NCBI RefSeq assembly: GCF_004339015.1
Contig: NZ_SMFQ01000002.1
Location: 621,351-685,350 of the forward strand
Reading direction: 5' to 3'
Source: Cocleimonas flava
GTDB taxonomy: Bacteria > Pseudomonadota > Gammaproteobacteria > Thiotrichales > Thiotrichaceae
Length of the DNA: 64,000 nucleotides
Under the pieces are notes generated by a model. It made no database searches and was not told the origin of the DNA. It was given only the letters and a program-made list of their open reading frames with translations. Below, piece by piece: positions 9,751 to 19,848 of this stretch; the first letter of the stretch is position 1, and the number at the start of each line of letters is the position of its first letter. The translations under genes were made by a program, and so were the position numbers.

Positions 9751-9791
9751 TATAACTGAGACTATATCTAACCCTACAACAATAATTGGGA

Positions 9792-11354
9792 TTAGTCAGT
9801 CAACGTTTTAATCTCATCAAGCAGGCATTTCAACTGCAACGGCTTTTCAGTATTCACGGTAACAGCAAACTCAAGCTCCTCTTCATTCAACGCTTTCCAT
9901 TGAGCTATTTGATGCTCAAGCACCGCAAGATCCGCATCAGACACGTCATTTTTTCTCGCAATGATTCGTTCTCGCAACACATCATTGGAAGCACTGACTT
10001 CGACAATAATAAATGACACCCCCCTACTTTTAGCCAGTTTTTTAAAAGGCTCTCTTTGCTGTTGCTTTAAAAATGCGGCATCGACCAACACGGTATTGCC
10101 AGCATTTATGATTGTCGATGCTAGCTCAAGAAGCTTTTCATAAGTTTGTTCAGATGATTCAGGCGTGTAAATGCCTTCATCAACAGCATTAGACGTTTTC
10201 GCTGTAACATCAAGAGACACATCAAACAGTCGCTTGCGCTCGACATCGGAACGTATTCTTATCGCGCCAGTGTTCTCCAGTATTTGCTGGGATACCGTAC
10301 TTTTACCCGATGCAGATAAACCCCGCATAATGATTAATGCAGGTGATCGTTCTTTAGCGTAACGTAAAGCCAAAGCGATGTACGAATCAAACTCTGCCAG
10401 CGCTGTGTTTTTCGAATCATCTGTTATTTGCTGAATACGCAAGGCATCGACTTTAGCTCGCACCATCGCACGATAACTGAGATAAAAAGGCAGGATTGAT
10501 AGCCCTTCGTAGTCGCCAGTAATCTCCAGATACGCATTTAAAAAACGATACGCCAGCTGATCTTGCTTGCGGTCTTGTAAATCCATAATCAAAAAAGCGA
10601 TTTCGCTGATGACATCAATCCAACGTAAGTTATCATTAAACTCTATACAATCGAAAGCCAATGCTTTGTTATTCAACCACACGAGATTGCGTAAGTGCAT
10701 GTCACCATGACATTCTTTGATGAAACCATCGCGTTTGCGCTGGGAGAAAACCGGTTGTAACCGGGCAAATTCAGATTCACTCCATTTTTTTAACGCACTC
10801 AACTTTTCGTCATAAGCAGATACTTTCAACGCTTCGCTTATGTGCTCAAAATTTTCTTTGACTGGTTGGGAAATTTTTTCAGGCTTACCATAATCCGTGT
10901 TAGCGCCTGCTGCCGCTGTATTTTCATGAAACGTTGCAACCATCTGCGCAATGCTATCGATGTGCTTATTCCCGAGTTTACCTGCATGAAGCATATTATC
11001 GAGTTGTGCCGATTGTGGAAATTGGCGCATTTTCACCGCGTATTCAACTACATATTCAACTGTATTGTTATCATTTGAAATAACAGGATTTTCAGCAGTA
11101 CCTGAAATAGAAACAACATCCAGGTAGATATCAGGCGCTAATCTGCGATTAAGATTTAACTCCTGTTCACAGTATTTCTTTCTTTTTTCCAAGGTAGAAA
11201 AATCCAGAAAACCAAAATTCACCGGTTTCTTGATTTTATAGGCATAGTCACCGGTTAACACAACCCAGGAAATATGGGTTTCTATTAACTCTATGTTTTT
11301 AACAGGATGATCATAAACATCAGGATTTAACAGCTTCTTAATGTTAAAACTCAT
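9792..11354 (-). CDS. Fused aminoglycoside-phosphotransferase-like / P-loop kinase protein
   Basis: The 520-residue protein joins a COG2187-type phosphotransferase domain (about 1-340) to a COG0645-type P-loop kinase (about 340-520). The first carries the Brenner-type catalytic motif ECHGDMHLRNLVW and an AFDCIEFND segment. The second has Walker A GLSASGKST and an IRSDVERKRLF motif like gluconate-kinase-type small-molecule kinases. The fusion is common in proteobacteria but its substrate is unknown, and there is no reason to expect antibiotic resistance. It is the last gene of the 20-9.8 kb minus run. A copy of the dispersed element is embedded in frame in the C-terminal domain (10017-10043). 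AAAGG precedes the ATG. Confidence 0.85.
   Translation of the reverse strand: MSFNIKKLLNPDVYDHPVKNIELIETHISWVVLTGDYAYKIKKPVNFGFLDFSTLEKRKKYCEQELNLNRRLAPDIYLDVVSISGTAENPVISNDNNTVEYVVEYAVKMRQFPQSAQLDNMLHAGKLGNKHIDSIAQMVATFHENTAAAGANTDYGKPEKISQPVKENFEHISEALKVSAYDEKLSALKKWSESEFARLQPVFSQRKRDGFIKECHGDMHLRNLVWLNNKALAFDCIEFNDNLRWIDVISEIAFLIMDLQDRKQDQLAYRFLNAYLEITGDYEGLSILPFYLSYRAMVRAKVDALRIQQITDDSKNTALAEFDSYIALALRYAKERSPALIIMRGLSASGKSTVSQQILENTGAIRIRSDVERKRLFDVSLDVTAKTSNAVDEGIYTPESSEQTYEKLLELASTIINAGNTVLVDAAFLKQQQREPFKKLAKSRGVSFIIVEVSASNDVLRERIIARKNDVSDADLAVLEHQIAQWKALNEEELEFAVTVNTEKPLQLKCLLDEIKTLTD
10017..10043 (-). repeat. Dispersed G-run element, copy 4, inside a coding region
   Basis: Core AAAGTAGGGGGGTG (read on the minus strand) preceded by an A-tract and CTGGCT. 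It is very similar to intergenic copy 17 along its whole length. It is translated in the host gene as KKLAKSRGVSF, a position where the COG0645 domain normally has similar residues. Confidence 0.78.
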
Positions 11355-11365
11355 TTTCAGAACCT

Positions 11366-12289
11366 TTAAGTATTTTCACCAGTTAAATGCAGAATTTCTT
11401 TTAATTCCCTTGCTATTAAACCCGTCAAAGAGACCTGATTCGTTGGATGTTTGATGCTGTTACAACTCCAGATATTGATTACACCTTGCTCTTTTAGCGC
11501 TTCGATAGAACCTTCCATAAATAAAGCATGCGTCACCAATACCGATATAGAAGCAGGTTGATATTGCTGAAGTTGTTTTGCCGTCTGAATCAGTGTTTGA
11601 CCGGAACTCGCCACATCATCAACCAGAACCATATTCCGCCCTTGATAATCTCCATCGGGCAAATTGATCTCTACGTTTTTGTCACCACGACGTACTTTAG
11701 TAGCGACACTGCTGTCCATTTTATTCGGTAAGGCAATAGCCTCGACCCATTGCCGTGATTCTCCATCAGGGCCAAGCAAAAAAGGACTATCAACATGTTG
11801 TTTTAGAAATTCTCCCATGGGCTCAGTCGCGGTTAAATTAATCGCATATTCAACCGGGATGGCTTCAGACAGTTTACTTATGCGATGCAAATGTGAATCT
11901 ACGGTAATCACGCCCTCAAAGCTTTCTGACAATAGTTTGCCAATCACTTTCTGACTGACGACCTCACCCGGATTAAACGCTATGTCCTGGCGCATATAAG
12001 CCAGATAAGGGGCAACCAGTATAATCTTCTTAATCCCGAGTTGCCTTGCGCCTTGTGCCGCCATAATGAGCTCTAAGAGTTTATTATTGGGGTGATCGAG
12101 ACTGCGATATATGACTATCTGAGTTGTAGATTTCAACGCTTCTGCTGGCAAAGTGATTTTGCTTTCACCATCAGGAAAGACATGGATATCAATGTCCGCA
12201 TACGAAATCCCTGTGAGTTTCGCCAACTCTTGGGCTTGTCCTTTTGACTCAGGAAAACCTAGCAATAAATACCTTGAGGACGATGTCAT
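11366..12289 (-). CDS. Ribose-phosphate pyrophosphokinase-like protein
   Basis: This 307-residue protein is a PRPP synthetase homologue. Features are [11 protein letters not shown] (ATP site), [13 protein letters not shown] in place of the usual VDLH region, [11 protein letters not shown], and the PRPP loop [15 protein letters not shown] place the start at the ATG at 12287-12289, which overlaps the upstream TGA (ATGA); a GTG 9 bp earlier is also possible. It is translationally coupled to the AMP/thymidine phosphorylase gene, so it probably handles the ribose phosphate released there (inference). It is unlikely to be the housekeeping prs, which normally sits elsewhere with ispE. Confidence 0.83.
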   Translation of the reverse strand: MTSSSRYLLLGFPESKGQAQELAKLTGISYADIDIHVFPDGESKITLPAEALKSTTQIVIYRSLDHPNNKLLELIMAAQGARQLGIKKIILVAPYLAYMRQDIAFNPGEVVSQKVIGKLLSESFEGVITVDSHLHRISKLSEAIPVEYAINLTATEPMGEFLKQHVDSPFLLGPDGESRQWVEAIALPNKMDSSVATKVRRGDKNVEINLPDGDYQGRNMVLVDDVASSGQTLIQTAKQLQQYQPASISVLVTHALFMEGSIEALKEQGVINIWSCNSIKHPTNQVSLTGLIARELKEILHLTGENT

Positions 12290-13812
12290 GTCTGGCACGA
12301 TGTCTGATTCGAAGACTCGATTCGATAACCATTATTTTTATCGCTAGAGTCTTTGGCAAAATTAAAGTCGGCATTAATTTCAGCGTAAATAGTATATAAA
12401 GGATCGCCCTGGCTAACTTGATCGCCTATTTTTTTATGCAAATCAACGCCCGCTCCTTTATCCATTGGCGAGCCTGCTAATCTTGCTATCTTCGCCATTT
12501 GTAAATTATCTATCGCCTCTACAGTTCCATTCTCCAGCGCTGTCACGGTATGTTTTAATTTTCCCAGCAAAGCCGGCTCAGTATTTTCACCCTGTGCTTT
12601 GATAATCGATTGCATTTTATCCAGCGCACGCCCTGATTCGAGTATATTGCAGGCTAATTTATAACCTTCACCGCCTCTAACATCAGGATCAAACTCGAGT
12701 ATACGACCCGCTAATTGCAATGACTTTTCGCGTAAATCACGAGGCGCTTCAGGATCATTCTGCAGTATTTGCATCACATCGCGAACCTCGAGTACGGGCC
12801 CAATTCCTCTGCCTACGGGTTGTTTGCCATCAGTGATCACCACATCTATTTCAAGCCCCATTCGGTCACCGACATATTCAAACATTTTACGAAGTTTTAA
12901 GGCATGAGATTGTGACTTCACTTTTGCACTGGGGCCGATAGGAATATCAATGAGTAAATGCGTCGAGCCAGCAGCAACCTTTTTCGACAAAATAGACGCG
13001 ATCATTTGGCTCGATGAATCCAGTGAAAGCGGACGCGACACGGAGATAAAAAAGTCATCAGCAGGTGCGAGTTTAGCGGTGCCGCCCCATGCGATAAATG
13101 CGCGCTGGTGGCGTAAAATTGAATGCAGTTTATCTAGCGGCAAATCAACATTAGCCAAAACCTCCATCGTATCTGCGGTTCCTGCGGGTGATGTAATTGC
13201 CCGACTGGATGTCTTTGGCATCAGCATTCCATGCGCAGCAATAATAGGGGTGACAATCATGGTGGTTCGGTTTCCGGGAATGCCGCCAATACAATGCTTA
13301 TCAACAACCAGAGATTCTTCCCAATCGAGCGTTTCACCAGTGGCAACCATAGCCTGCGTTAAATAGAGAATTTCTTCGCGCTCCAAACCTGATTCTGCGG
13401 TTCCCACTAAAAATGCAGCAATTTCAATTTTAGAATAACGATTCGCTACGATGTCTTTACAAATATTCAAATAATCATCGGCGCTTAAACTGTTACCCGC
13501 AATTTTACTGTGTACCGCAAGAATAGAAGCAGGAGGTGTCGCGTGATTGATGCTGACAGACTCCCCTTCGGTTACGCCAAACTGGCGAAACGTTCGTTCG
13601 CACAATCCTAACTCGTCAGGAGCAACGATATTTTCATCATCAACGATATTTAGTACCGCAATGACTGGGGCTCTTCCATCGCCATCCCAAATCTCGATTT
13701 TATTCAGCGCCTGAAAACCTTCCGTGTGATAAAGGGGACAATCGCGATGCAGATACGCGACATTTTCCTTGTAGGTATCGATGGCAATTTTACGTAATTT
13801 TAAAGTGGTCAT
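12286..13812 (-). CDS. AMP phosphorylase / thymidine phosphorylase family protein
   Basis: The 508-residue protein belongs to the long (about 500 aa) thymidine phosphorylase subfamily that includes archaeal AMP phosphorylase. It has an N-terminal extension of about 90 residues that classical DeoA lacks. The phosphate and substrate region reads [17 protein letters not shown], followed by [23 protein letters not shown]. The archaeal enzymes split NMPs to a base and ribose-1,5-bisphosphate. The bacterial members' substrate is not settled. It is coupled to the downstream PRPP-synthetase-like gene, which supports a nucleotide salvage route. Confidence 0.85.
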   Translation of the reverse strand: MTTLKLRKIAIDTYKENVAYLHRDCPLYHTEGFQALNKIEIWDGDGRAPVIAVLNIVDDENIVAPDELGLCERTFRQFGVTEGESVSINHATPPASILAVHSKIAGNSLSADDYLNICKDIVANRYSKIEIAAFLVGTAESGLEREEILYLTQAMVATGETLDWEESLVVDKHCIGGIPGNRTTMIVTPIIAAHGMLMPKTSSRAITSPAGTADTMEVLANVDLPLDKLHSILRHQRAFIAWGGTAKLAPADDFFISVSRPLSLDSSSQMIASILSKKVAAGSTHLLIDIPIGPSAKVKSQSHALKLRKMFEYVGDRMGLEIDVVITDGKQPVGRGIGPVLEVRDVMQILQNDPEAPRDLREKSLQLAGRILEFDPDVRGGEGYKLACNILESGRALDKMQSIIKAQGENTEPALLGKLKHTVTALENGTVEAIDNLQMAKIARLAGSPMDKGAGVDLHKKIGDQVSQGDPLYTIYAEINADFNFAKDSSDKNNGYRIESSNQTSCQT

Positions 13813-13889
13813 ATTGAGTCCATAAGCAGCTGAAAAACCAGTTCATTGCATAAATAATAGAGGATAAATCTTACAATTTATTTTTAACC

Positions 13890-13916
13890 CACCCCCCACC
13901 TTTGGCGCGTTTTTTT
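13890..13916 (-). repeat. Dispersed G-run element, copy 5 (degenerate)
   Basis: Read on the minus strand the core is AAAGGTGGGGGGTG, preceded by an A-tract and CGCGCC. It overlaps the stop codon of the FMN reductase-like gene ending at 13915 and could serve as that gene's terminator. Confidence 0.75.
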
Positions 13917-14514
13917 AAACCAATTTTTCAGCCATCTGTTGTATATCCATTATTTTTGTTTCGGTTAATTCCTGATCTGGTTTACTTGCTGCCATACCCG
14001 TAAACAAAACCGCTACAGGTTTAGCGCCCACCGTTTCTGCTGATTTTTTTAGTTGCCCAATGGTTCCGAACAACCACCGCCCCATCAAACCGGGAGCCGC
14101 ACTCGAAGACACTAAAATGGCTTTCTTTTTTGGGTGAATCTTAGCTTTTCGAAACAGAGGAAACTTCTCACCCCACGGCCAATAACCATAAACGACTAAT
14201 CTTTCCATGAAGCGTTTGTATAACGCGGTAACAGAGCCAAAATTCGTCGGTGAAGCGAAAATGTAAGCATCTGCGCTTTCTATTTTTTCTACCAGCTCAT
14301 TCAATCCATCATCGATGACACATTTGCCAGGCTTCTCTCCAGCTTGTTGTGTGCACTCTCGACAATTTAGGCAGAATTCAATGGGATGATCACGCAGATG
14401 GATATACTCGACTTCAATTCCCTGATTCAAGAGCGTTTGAATGAGTATATCTACCGCTTTATCTGTTACACCATCATCCCGATAAGAACCATTCACTGCT
14501 AATACTTTAGTCAT
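13915..14514 (-). CDS. NADPH-dependent FMN reductase-like flavoprotein
   Basis: The 199-residue protein has a flavodoxin-like fold: it begins KVLAVNGSYRDDGVTDKA (phosphate-binding loop of the FMN reductase family) and has ASPTNFGSVTALYKRFMER (FMN ring contact). It also carries a Cys cluster CLNCRECTQQAGEKPGKC, as in iron-sulfur flavoproteins of this family, so it may bind an Fe-S cluster. The electron donor and substrate are unknown. An AGGA ribosome binding site is present. It lies between the beta-CASP RNase and the phosphorylase in the same run. Confidence 0.82.
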   Translation of the reverse strand: MTKVLAVNGSYRDDGVTDKAVDILIQTLLNQGIEVEYIHLRDHPIEFCLNCRECTQQAGEKPGKCVIDDGLNELVEKIESADAYIFASPTNFGSVTALYKRFMERLVVYGYWPWGEKFPLFRKAKIHPKKKAILVSSSAAPGLMGRWLFGTIGQLKKSAETVGAKPVAVLFTGMAASKPDQELTETKIMDIQQMAEKLV

Positions 14515-14566
14515 GATGTTATTCCTATTTTCGACAATAGTTGAAGGTAAACCTGTCTAATCAGAA

Positions 14567-15958
14567 CTAAAGCTCATACTCCTGACCGCGCTTACCTATA
14601 CGCACCTCTGTATCTTCTAGAAGCCCTGCAAATACTTCCATTGCATCCACTTCACCATGCACGAGATAGGTGATTTGAGGTTTATTGATCGCTTTATGCC
14701 ACGCGAGTAACTCACCTTGCCCGGCATGCGCAGAGAAACCGCCAATGGTATAAATTTGTGCATTGACTGCGATTTCTTCACCAAAAATTGAAACGGTTTT
14801 AGCACCATCAACAATTCGACGCGCCAGTGTTCCTCTGGCAGCAAAACCAACAAAGATAACGCTACACTCTTTTCGCCAGATATTCTTTTTCAGATGGTGG
14901 CGCACTCGTCCACCCGTACACATGCCAGAACCTGCAAGAATCAACGCGCCGCTATGAATATTATTCAGCGCCATTGAATCTGATGCTTCATGAGAAAAAT
15001 GCAGCGATGGAAAATCAAATGGATCATGACCACTGGCAAATAACTTTTTGGTTTCGCTGTCATAGCATTCAGGATGGCGCGCAAAAATATTTGTTGCTGA
15101 GATCGCCATAGGAGAATCAAGAAACACTTGCAAACCTCTGGGTAGCTGCTTTTCTTTCCAGCCCTCGTGCAAGTAATATAAAAGCTCTTGCGCTCTTTCT
15201 AGCGCAAATGTTGGAACAATGATATTTCCACCACGTGATACGGTGTGATTAATCGCTTCAAAAAACTCATCAATAGACGGCTCAAGTTCTTTGTGCGCTC
15301 TATCACCATAAGTCGTTTCCATAACCACAACATCAGCATGCGGAGGGGTATCAGGATCTCGAAGGATAGCTCTACCGTTAGTACCCAAATCTCCAGAAAA
15401 CAATACGGTGCGTTTACGACCTTCCTCTTCCAGTTCAAGAAAAATACAGGCCGAACCGAGAATATGCCCGGCATCTATAAAGGTTGCTTTGATGCCTTTT
15501 GCTACTTGAATGGGCTTGTTATAGCTTGCTCTACGACCGAAGTAATTTAGCGCATAAAGTGCATCTTCTGTTGTGTACAAAGGCTCAATCAGTGCTTTAA
15601 CATGTCTTTTACGCTTCAGCTTACGATTTTTACGGCGTACGTCTTCTTCATTTAGATGAGCAGAATCCAGCATTACGACACGGGCTAATTCCTGAGTCGC
15701 CATGGTCGTAATTATTTCCCCTTCAAAGCCTTGCTTAGCGAGTAAAGGGATACGACCGCAATGATCCAGATGCGCATGAGTCAATAAAAGGAAGTCTATA
15801 GCGGCGGGATCAAAGCCGAAAGGTTTGGCGTTGTCTTCCTCAACCTCTCTGGAACCCTGAAACAGACCGCAGTCTATCAATAGCTTTTTACCCGCTACTT
15901 GAATAAGGTGACAAGAACCTGTCACACCTTCTGCCGCACCGTGAAAACTTATCTTCAT
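14567..15958 (-). CDS. MBL-fold / beta-CASP RNA exonuclease-like protein
   Basis: The 463-residue protein resembles bacterial homologues of CPSF-73/Ysh1. It has the metallo-beta-lactamase motif LTHAHLDHCGRIP, the GHILGSACIFLE motif, the second metal region FSGDLGTNGRAIL, a beta-CASP insert with FALERAQELLYYL, and C-terminal GFSAHAGQGELL and TYLVHGE (motifs B and C). Length is typical. Family members are ribonucleases. Placement in a salvage and stress run suggests RNA turnover feeding the NMP phosphorylase downstream (inference). An AAGGA site precedes the ATG. Confidence 0.87.
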   Translation of the reverse strand: MKISFHGAAEGVTGSCHLIQVAGKKLLIDCGLFQGSREVEEDNAKPFGFDPAAIDFLLLTHAHLDHCGRIPLLAKQGFEGEIITTMATQELARVVMLDSAHLNEEDVRRKNRKLKRKRHVKALIEPLYTTEDALYALNYFGRRASYNKPIQVAKGIKATFIDAGHILGSACIFLELEEEGRKRTVLFSGDLGTNGRAILRDPDTPPHADVVVMETTYGDRAHKELEPSIDEFFEAINHTVSRGGNIIVPTFALERAQELLYYLHEGWKEKQLPRGLQVFLDSPMAISATNIFARHPECYDSETKKLFASGHDPFDFPSLHFSHEASDSMALNNIHSGALILAGSGMCTGGRVRHHLKKNIWRKECSVIFVGFAARGTLARRIVDGAKTVSIFGEEIAVNAQIYTIGGFSAHAGQGELLAWHKAINKPQITYLVHGEVDAMEVFAGLLEDTEVRIGKRGQEYEL

Positions 15959-15983
15959 CGACTTGATTCCTTGTGTTTTTGTT

Positions 15984-16421
15984 TTATAGATATTTAGGCA
16001 AGTGTTCCCTAATTTCTTCAGGCTCCATCATGGTTAGGTCTTTATCGAGTTCTAGCGAAACGACGTTCTCAACGTTTTTACTGAGTTCTTTACGCAGTAG
16101 ACCAAGAAAGTGAGGAGATGCGATTAAATGCAATTTTCCAAATGCCTTCGTGCGTAGGTTTTCATCTAAATAATCGCTGATTTCTTTTGCAAACTGAACG
16201 GCGTATTGCTCTTTATGAGTAGAATTCACCTCGAAAGCATGCTTGTTCTGGCCTGAACCGCTAACGCCCCTGCCGGGCTTATCAGTCACTAAATCTTGCT
16301 CTAATAAGTTCGCTTCTGATGAGGTCATTGTCTGAATTTCTACAATCGGATCTACCGGTTTTTCTGCAGCAAAAATTCTAGCCTTTGCTTCATCTGCAAC
16401 TACAATCCATATCTTGGACAT
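15984..16421 (-). CDS. Host attachment family protein (stress-associated, function unknown)
   Basis: The start is the ATG at 16419-16421, preceded by AGGAG, giving 145 residues and beginning MSKIWIVVADEAKARIF. The longer frame to 16496 is not supported. The sequence matches the family named 'host attachment protein' (PF10116): an AKARIF strand, a DLVTDKPGRG segment with GRGVSGSG, and a C-terminal SPHFLGLLRKEL helix. Despite the name there is no sign of phage or symbiosis genes here. Its neighbours are Usp and LonB-like stress genes. Confidence 0.82.
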   Translation of the reverse strand: MSKIWIVVADEAKARIFAAEKPVDPIVEIQTMTSSEANLLEQDLVTDKPGRGVSGSGQNKHAFEVNSTHKEQYAVQFAKEISDYLDENLRTKAFGKLHLIASPHFLGLLRKELSKNVENVVSLELDKDLTMMEPEEIREHLPKYL

Positions 16422-16574
16422 ATCAATACTCCTGGTTAGGTTTATGACGAGTCTTTTATAGAATGACTTGTTTATGATACTTACATAAGTGCTCACTAAG
16501 CGTCTTGATATCCATCAGTATTCGTCCTGATAAATCCTTCAAATAATCATCTGAGTTTCCCTCAAACAAGTATC

Positions 16575-17381
16575 CTATTTCACCAAGACAACCGGACATA
16601 ACAGCTGATGTAGCAGTTTAACAAGAGGCTCTTGGCCCTGATCCAAGGCAAAATCAGCAGGTGCGATTAACATCTTGATTGGCTTTCTGCGTAATGTACT
16701 CGCGATATGCTGTTTCGATATTGATTCCACTGTTACTGCAATATCCGCATGATTTTTTAATAGTGTATTTAACTGATTTCTCTGAAATTCTTCAGCAGAA
16801 AAATCATCAGCAAGCAGCAAAATCTGTACAGATGACTTATCTTTTTTGGCGATTTTCAATGCAATCTTTAATGCATTTTCTGATGCTACCGACCCATTAA
16901 AAAGGGCTATAAGTGGGGGGGTGGCTTTAGTGCAATATTTAAACGCTTCAAACGATGTTTCTTTTAACTGATAACCGCCAATAAACAGAATATCGGATGA
17001 ACGAATATTCTCTTTAATCCAGTTATCTTTTTCACCGCGAATAACAACAAACGAGTATTCGATGTTTTTCTGCGCAGCCACTTTCTCCAGTTCTTTCTTT
17101 TGATGACGCGCATGAGCACGCATTGTCCGATGAATACTTTCGCTATTTATATGCCTTTCTTCCGCCGACCATAGTGACACTTCACAAGATAGGGATAAAT
17201 CTGCAGCGCGAATCAGGTTCTCTTCTTCGATCAACAATCCTTGCAATTGGACGTTTAAATTTTTTGCCAACGATGCTGCCGATAACAGCGATTCAATCTG
17301 ATTCTTCTGGTTTTCTAACAGAATTTTCACCCCAATATCTGGACTGTTCTGTATATTCTGATTAGCGCTTTTTTCAGACAT
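16575..17381 (-). CDS. Universal stress protein-like (tandem domain)
   Basis: The 268-residue protein looks like two UspA-like domains. The second half begins PPLIALFNGSVASENALKIALKIAK, like the start of a UspA domain, and ends LLCPVVLVK. The first domain is divergent and lacks the usual ATP-binding Gly-rich motif. The start is the ATG at 17379-17381. The gap to the LonB-like stop is only 9 bp, so the two are likely co-transcribed. Dispersed element copy 6 lies inside the gene. Confidence 0.72.
   Translation of the reverse strand: MSEKSANQNIQNSPDIGVKILLENQKNQIESLLSAASLAKNLNVQLQGLLIEEENLIRAADLSLSCEVSLWSAEERHINSESIHRTMRAHARHQKKELEKVAAQKNIEYSFVVIRGEKDNWIKENIRSSDILFIGGYQLKETSFEAFKYCTKATPPLIALFNGSVASENALKIALKIAKKDKSSVQILLLADDFSAEEFQRNQLNTLLKNHADIAVTVESISKQHIASTLRRKPIKMLIAPADFALDQGQEPLVKLLHQLLCPVVLVK
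16899..16928 (+). repeat. Dispersed G-run element, copy 6, inside a coding region
   Basis: Core TAAGTGGGGGGGTG at 16910-16923, with both arms present (AAAAAGGGC before, GGCTTT after). On the coding (minus) strand it encodes KATPPLIALF at the start of the second UspA-like domain. Confidence 0.75.
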
Positions 17382-17390
17382 CACAACGAC

Positions 17391-19790
17391 CTAGCTTTTA
17401 TCTGTCATGGCGTATTTGCCGTGCAGTTGATGCAGCTCTTCCAGACGCTTCATTACCAGATGATTTATCGTGCCCCTGCGGTAATTGCCTTTGCGATTGG
17501 CAACGCCCACTTTCTTTCCCATAAGTAATTCAAGCGCATCATTAACGTCATCAATCGTGTGTACGTGAAACTGTTTTTTCTTCACCGCTGTAACAACATC
17601 ATGCCTTAACATCAAGTGCTTTAGATTAGCGCGAGGTATAATCACCCCCTGATTTCCGCTGAGACCTCTGGCATTACATATATCGAAAAATCCTTCTATT
17701 TTATGGTTAACACCACCGATTGCTTGCGCTGCACCATGCTGATTAATGGAACCTGTCACCGCAAAGCTTTGATTGATGGGTAGTCCAGATAAAGCTGAAA
17801 TCAGCGCACAGAACTCGGCAATGGATGCGCTATCGCCATCAACACCCCCATAATTTTGTTCAAACACTAATGTTGCAGAAAGTGAAAGTGGCCGATCTTT
17901 AGCATAACGATTCGCCAGACACGACGATAAAATCATCACCCCTTTGGAATGAATCGGTCCGCCTAGTTTTATTTCACGCTCGATATCCAATACATTGCCA
18001 TGTCCCAAACGCGCCGTTGCCGTTATCCGTGAAGGTTGACCAAAACTGTCTTCGCCCAATTGATAGACTGATAAGCCATTGATTTGACCGACGCATTCGC
18101 CTTCGGTATCGATGAGAATGATGTCGCGTAAAATCTGTTCTCGAACTTGTTCCTGAATCTGGTCGGCTCGACGAATACGCGAATCAATCGCGCTTTGTAC
18201 ATGAGCTACTTCGACTTCATCTTTACCATTTTTGCCTGCCCAGTAATCTGATTCAACAATCAAATCTTTGAGCTTTCCCCGATGCAAAGAGAGCTTTTCA
18301 GCATCGCCCGTTTCTCTGGAGCAATGCTCAATAATTCTGGCAACACCCTCGCGTTTTATTGGGCGTGTTTTTTCTATGTTGGTAACGATAGAGATAATCT
18401 GCGCCAGTTGATTGACGGAATCCGCATCTCGATCAAACGATTCTGAAAAATCAGCGGTCGCTTTGAACAACTCATTGAATTCAGGATCGTAGGTTTTTAA
18501 TAAATAATAAAGATATCGATCCCCGACCAACACGACTTTGACGTTTAAAGGAATCGCTTCTGGCTCTAAAGTCACCGTGCTTACGGTACTGAGCATTCTT
18601 TCTAGCGATTGCATGCGAATTTCTTTGGCGTATAAGGTCCGTTTTAAACCGTCCCATGCGAATGGATTCATTAAAAGATTCTGCATATCAAGAATCAAAT
18701 AACCACCGTTGGCTTTGTGTAATGCTCCGGGTTTGATCAACGTAAAATCGGTAATCAAAGCACCATCTTGTGCGATGTGTTCTATCCTGCCGATGAGGTT
18801 GTTATAGGTAGGATTATTCTCGTATACGATGGGCGTACCCTGGAGCTCGGCATTATTAACCAGCACATTGATTTCATAACGCCTAAGTTCTGCAGATGGT
18901 GGTGCTCCCTGCCCTTCAAGTAAGCCAGAGTTCGAGTTTACCGGCAGAAAAAACTGCATATTCTGCACGATATCTTTACTGACAATATCAAGATATTTCT
19001 TAACTTCTGGTGTTTTCGAATACTTATCCATTAACGCTTTCAGAAAGGGTTTAACGGATGATTTAGCAAAGCTGGTATTGAGCTCTTTGAATTGCTCTCT
19101 GGTTTCTTTTTCCCAAACGGGTACTTCCATCACCAGATCTTTTAGTTTTTCCTTTATCTCGTCTATTTTTTCCTGTTTTGTGTTTTGCTCAATCTCATCC
19201 AGTTTTTTGAAATCTTCCTGAGACATTGGCTTGCCGTCACTAACAGGGACAATGGTATAGCCGGTCGGCGTATTGATCATGGTGATGCCTTCTGCATCAG
19301 CTTCTTCGGCAAGTTCTGCAAACGCTTTTTCTCTGCGCTCTTCGAAGGCACTTTCTATTTCTTGTATACGAGTGCGGTACTCGTCATTCTCGTAAGCAGC
19401 TGGCACTGCCAGTAATAAGTCACTCACTAACTGCGCCATGTCGGTGCGCAATTTAGAGCCAACTCCCGCTGGCAACTCAAGCGCTATTGGCTTGTAAAAC
19501 TCTTCGTAATTGTCGACATAGCACCAGTCCGATGGCGGACTCTCATCTTTGGCATGCTGTTCCAACACTTTTTGCATAACCGCATGCTTACCCAGCCCCT
19601 TGGAGCCAGCTAGATAAATATTGTAGTTTTCACGGCGCATGCCAACGCCAAATTCAATTGCCTCTAACGCGCGTGATTGGCCTATGGCACCGTATTTTGA
19701 GTGATCGATTTCAGCAGTCGTGTCATATTTTATGTCTGCCGGATTCGTTACTCTATAAAGTTCTTCGGGCTTTAGTTTGATACTACTCAT
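17391..19790 (-). CDS. LonB-like ATP-dependent protease (YcbZ-type, AAA_32 + Lon protease domain)
   Basis: This 799-residue protein has an AAA-type N-terminal half and a Lon protease C-terminal half. The P-loop is GSKGLGKH, with His where Ser or Thr is usual, in YLAGSKGLGKHAVMQ. A Glu/Lys-rich coiled region spans about 140-260. The protease domain has the catalytic Ser in GVDGDSASIAEFCAL (about residue 655) and the partner Lys in the GGVNHKIEGFFD region. The Lon substrate-recognition N domain is absent, as in this subfamily. GAGGG precedes the ATG. It heads a stress-gene run. Confidence 0.88.
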   Translation of the reverse strand: MSSIKLKPEELYRVTNPADIKYDTTAEIDHSKYGAIGQSRALEAIEFGVGMRRENYNIYLAGSKGLGKHAVMQKVLEQHAKDESPPSDWCYVDNYEEFYKPIALELPAGVGSKLRTDMAQLVSDLLLAVPAAYENDEYRTRIQEIESAFEERREKAFAELAEEADAEGITMINTPTGYTIVPVSDGKPMSQEDFKKLDEIEQNTKQEKIDEIKEKLKDLVMEVPVWEKETREQFKELNTSFAKSSVKPFLKALMDKYSKTPEVKKYLDIVSKDIVQNMQFFLPVNSNSGLLEGQGAPPSAELRRYEINVLVNNAELQGTPIVYENNPTYNNLIGRIEHIAQDGALITDFTLIKPGALHKANGGYLILDMQNLLMNPFAWDGLKRTLYAKEIRMQSLERMLSTVSTVTLEPEAIPLNVKVVLVGDRYLYYLLKTYDPEFNELFKATADFSESFDRDADSVNQLAQIISIVTNIEKTRPIKREGVARIIEHCSRETGDAEKLSLHRGKLKDLIVESDYWAGKNGKDEVEVAHVQSAIDSRIRRADQIQEQVREQILRDIILIDTEGECVGQINGLSVYQLGEDSFGQPSRITATARLGHGNVLDIEREIKLGGPIHSKGVMILSSCLANRYAKDRPLSLSATLVFEQNYGGVDGDSASIAEFCALISALSGLPINQSFAVTGSINQHGAAQAIGGVNHKIEGFFDICNARGLSGNQGVIIPRANLKHLMLRHDVVTAVKKKQFHVHTIDDVNDALELLMGKKVGVANRKGNYRRGTINHLVMKRLEELHQLHGKYAMTDKS

Positions 19791-19848
19791 CTTACCCTCG
19801 TCTCATTTTTATTTAATGTTTATAGAATTTATATTAGCGGTTAAAACC

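Noticed and set aside
9792-11354. Antibiotic resistance gene (aminoglycoside phosphotransferase)
   Set aside because: The APH-like fold is fused to a small-molecule kinase in a common housekeeping-type family; nothing indicates resistance or mobility.
15984-16421. Prophage gene because of the 'host attachment' family name
   Set aside because: No phage genes are nearby and the neighbours are bacterial stress genes.
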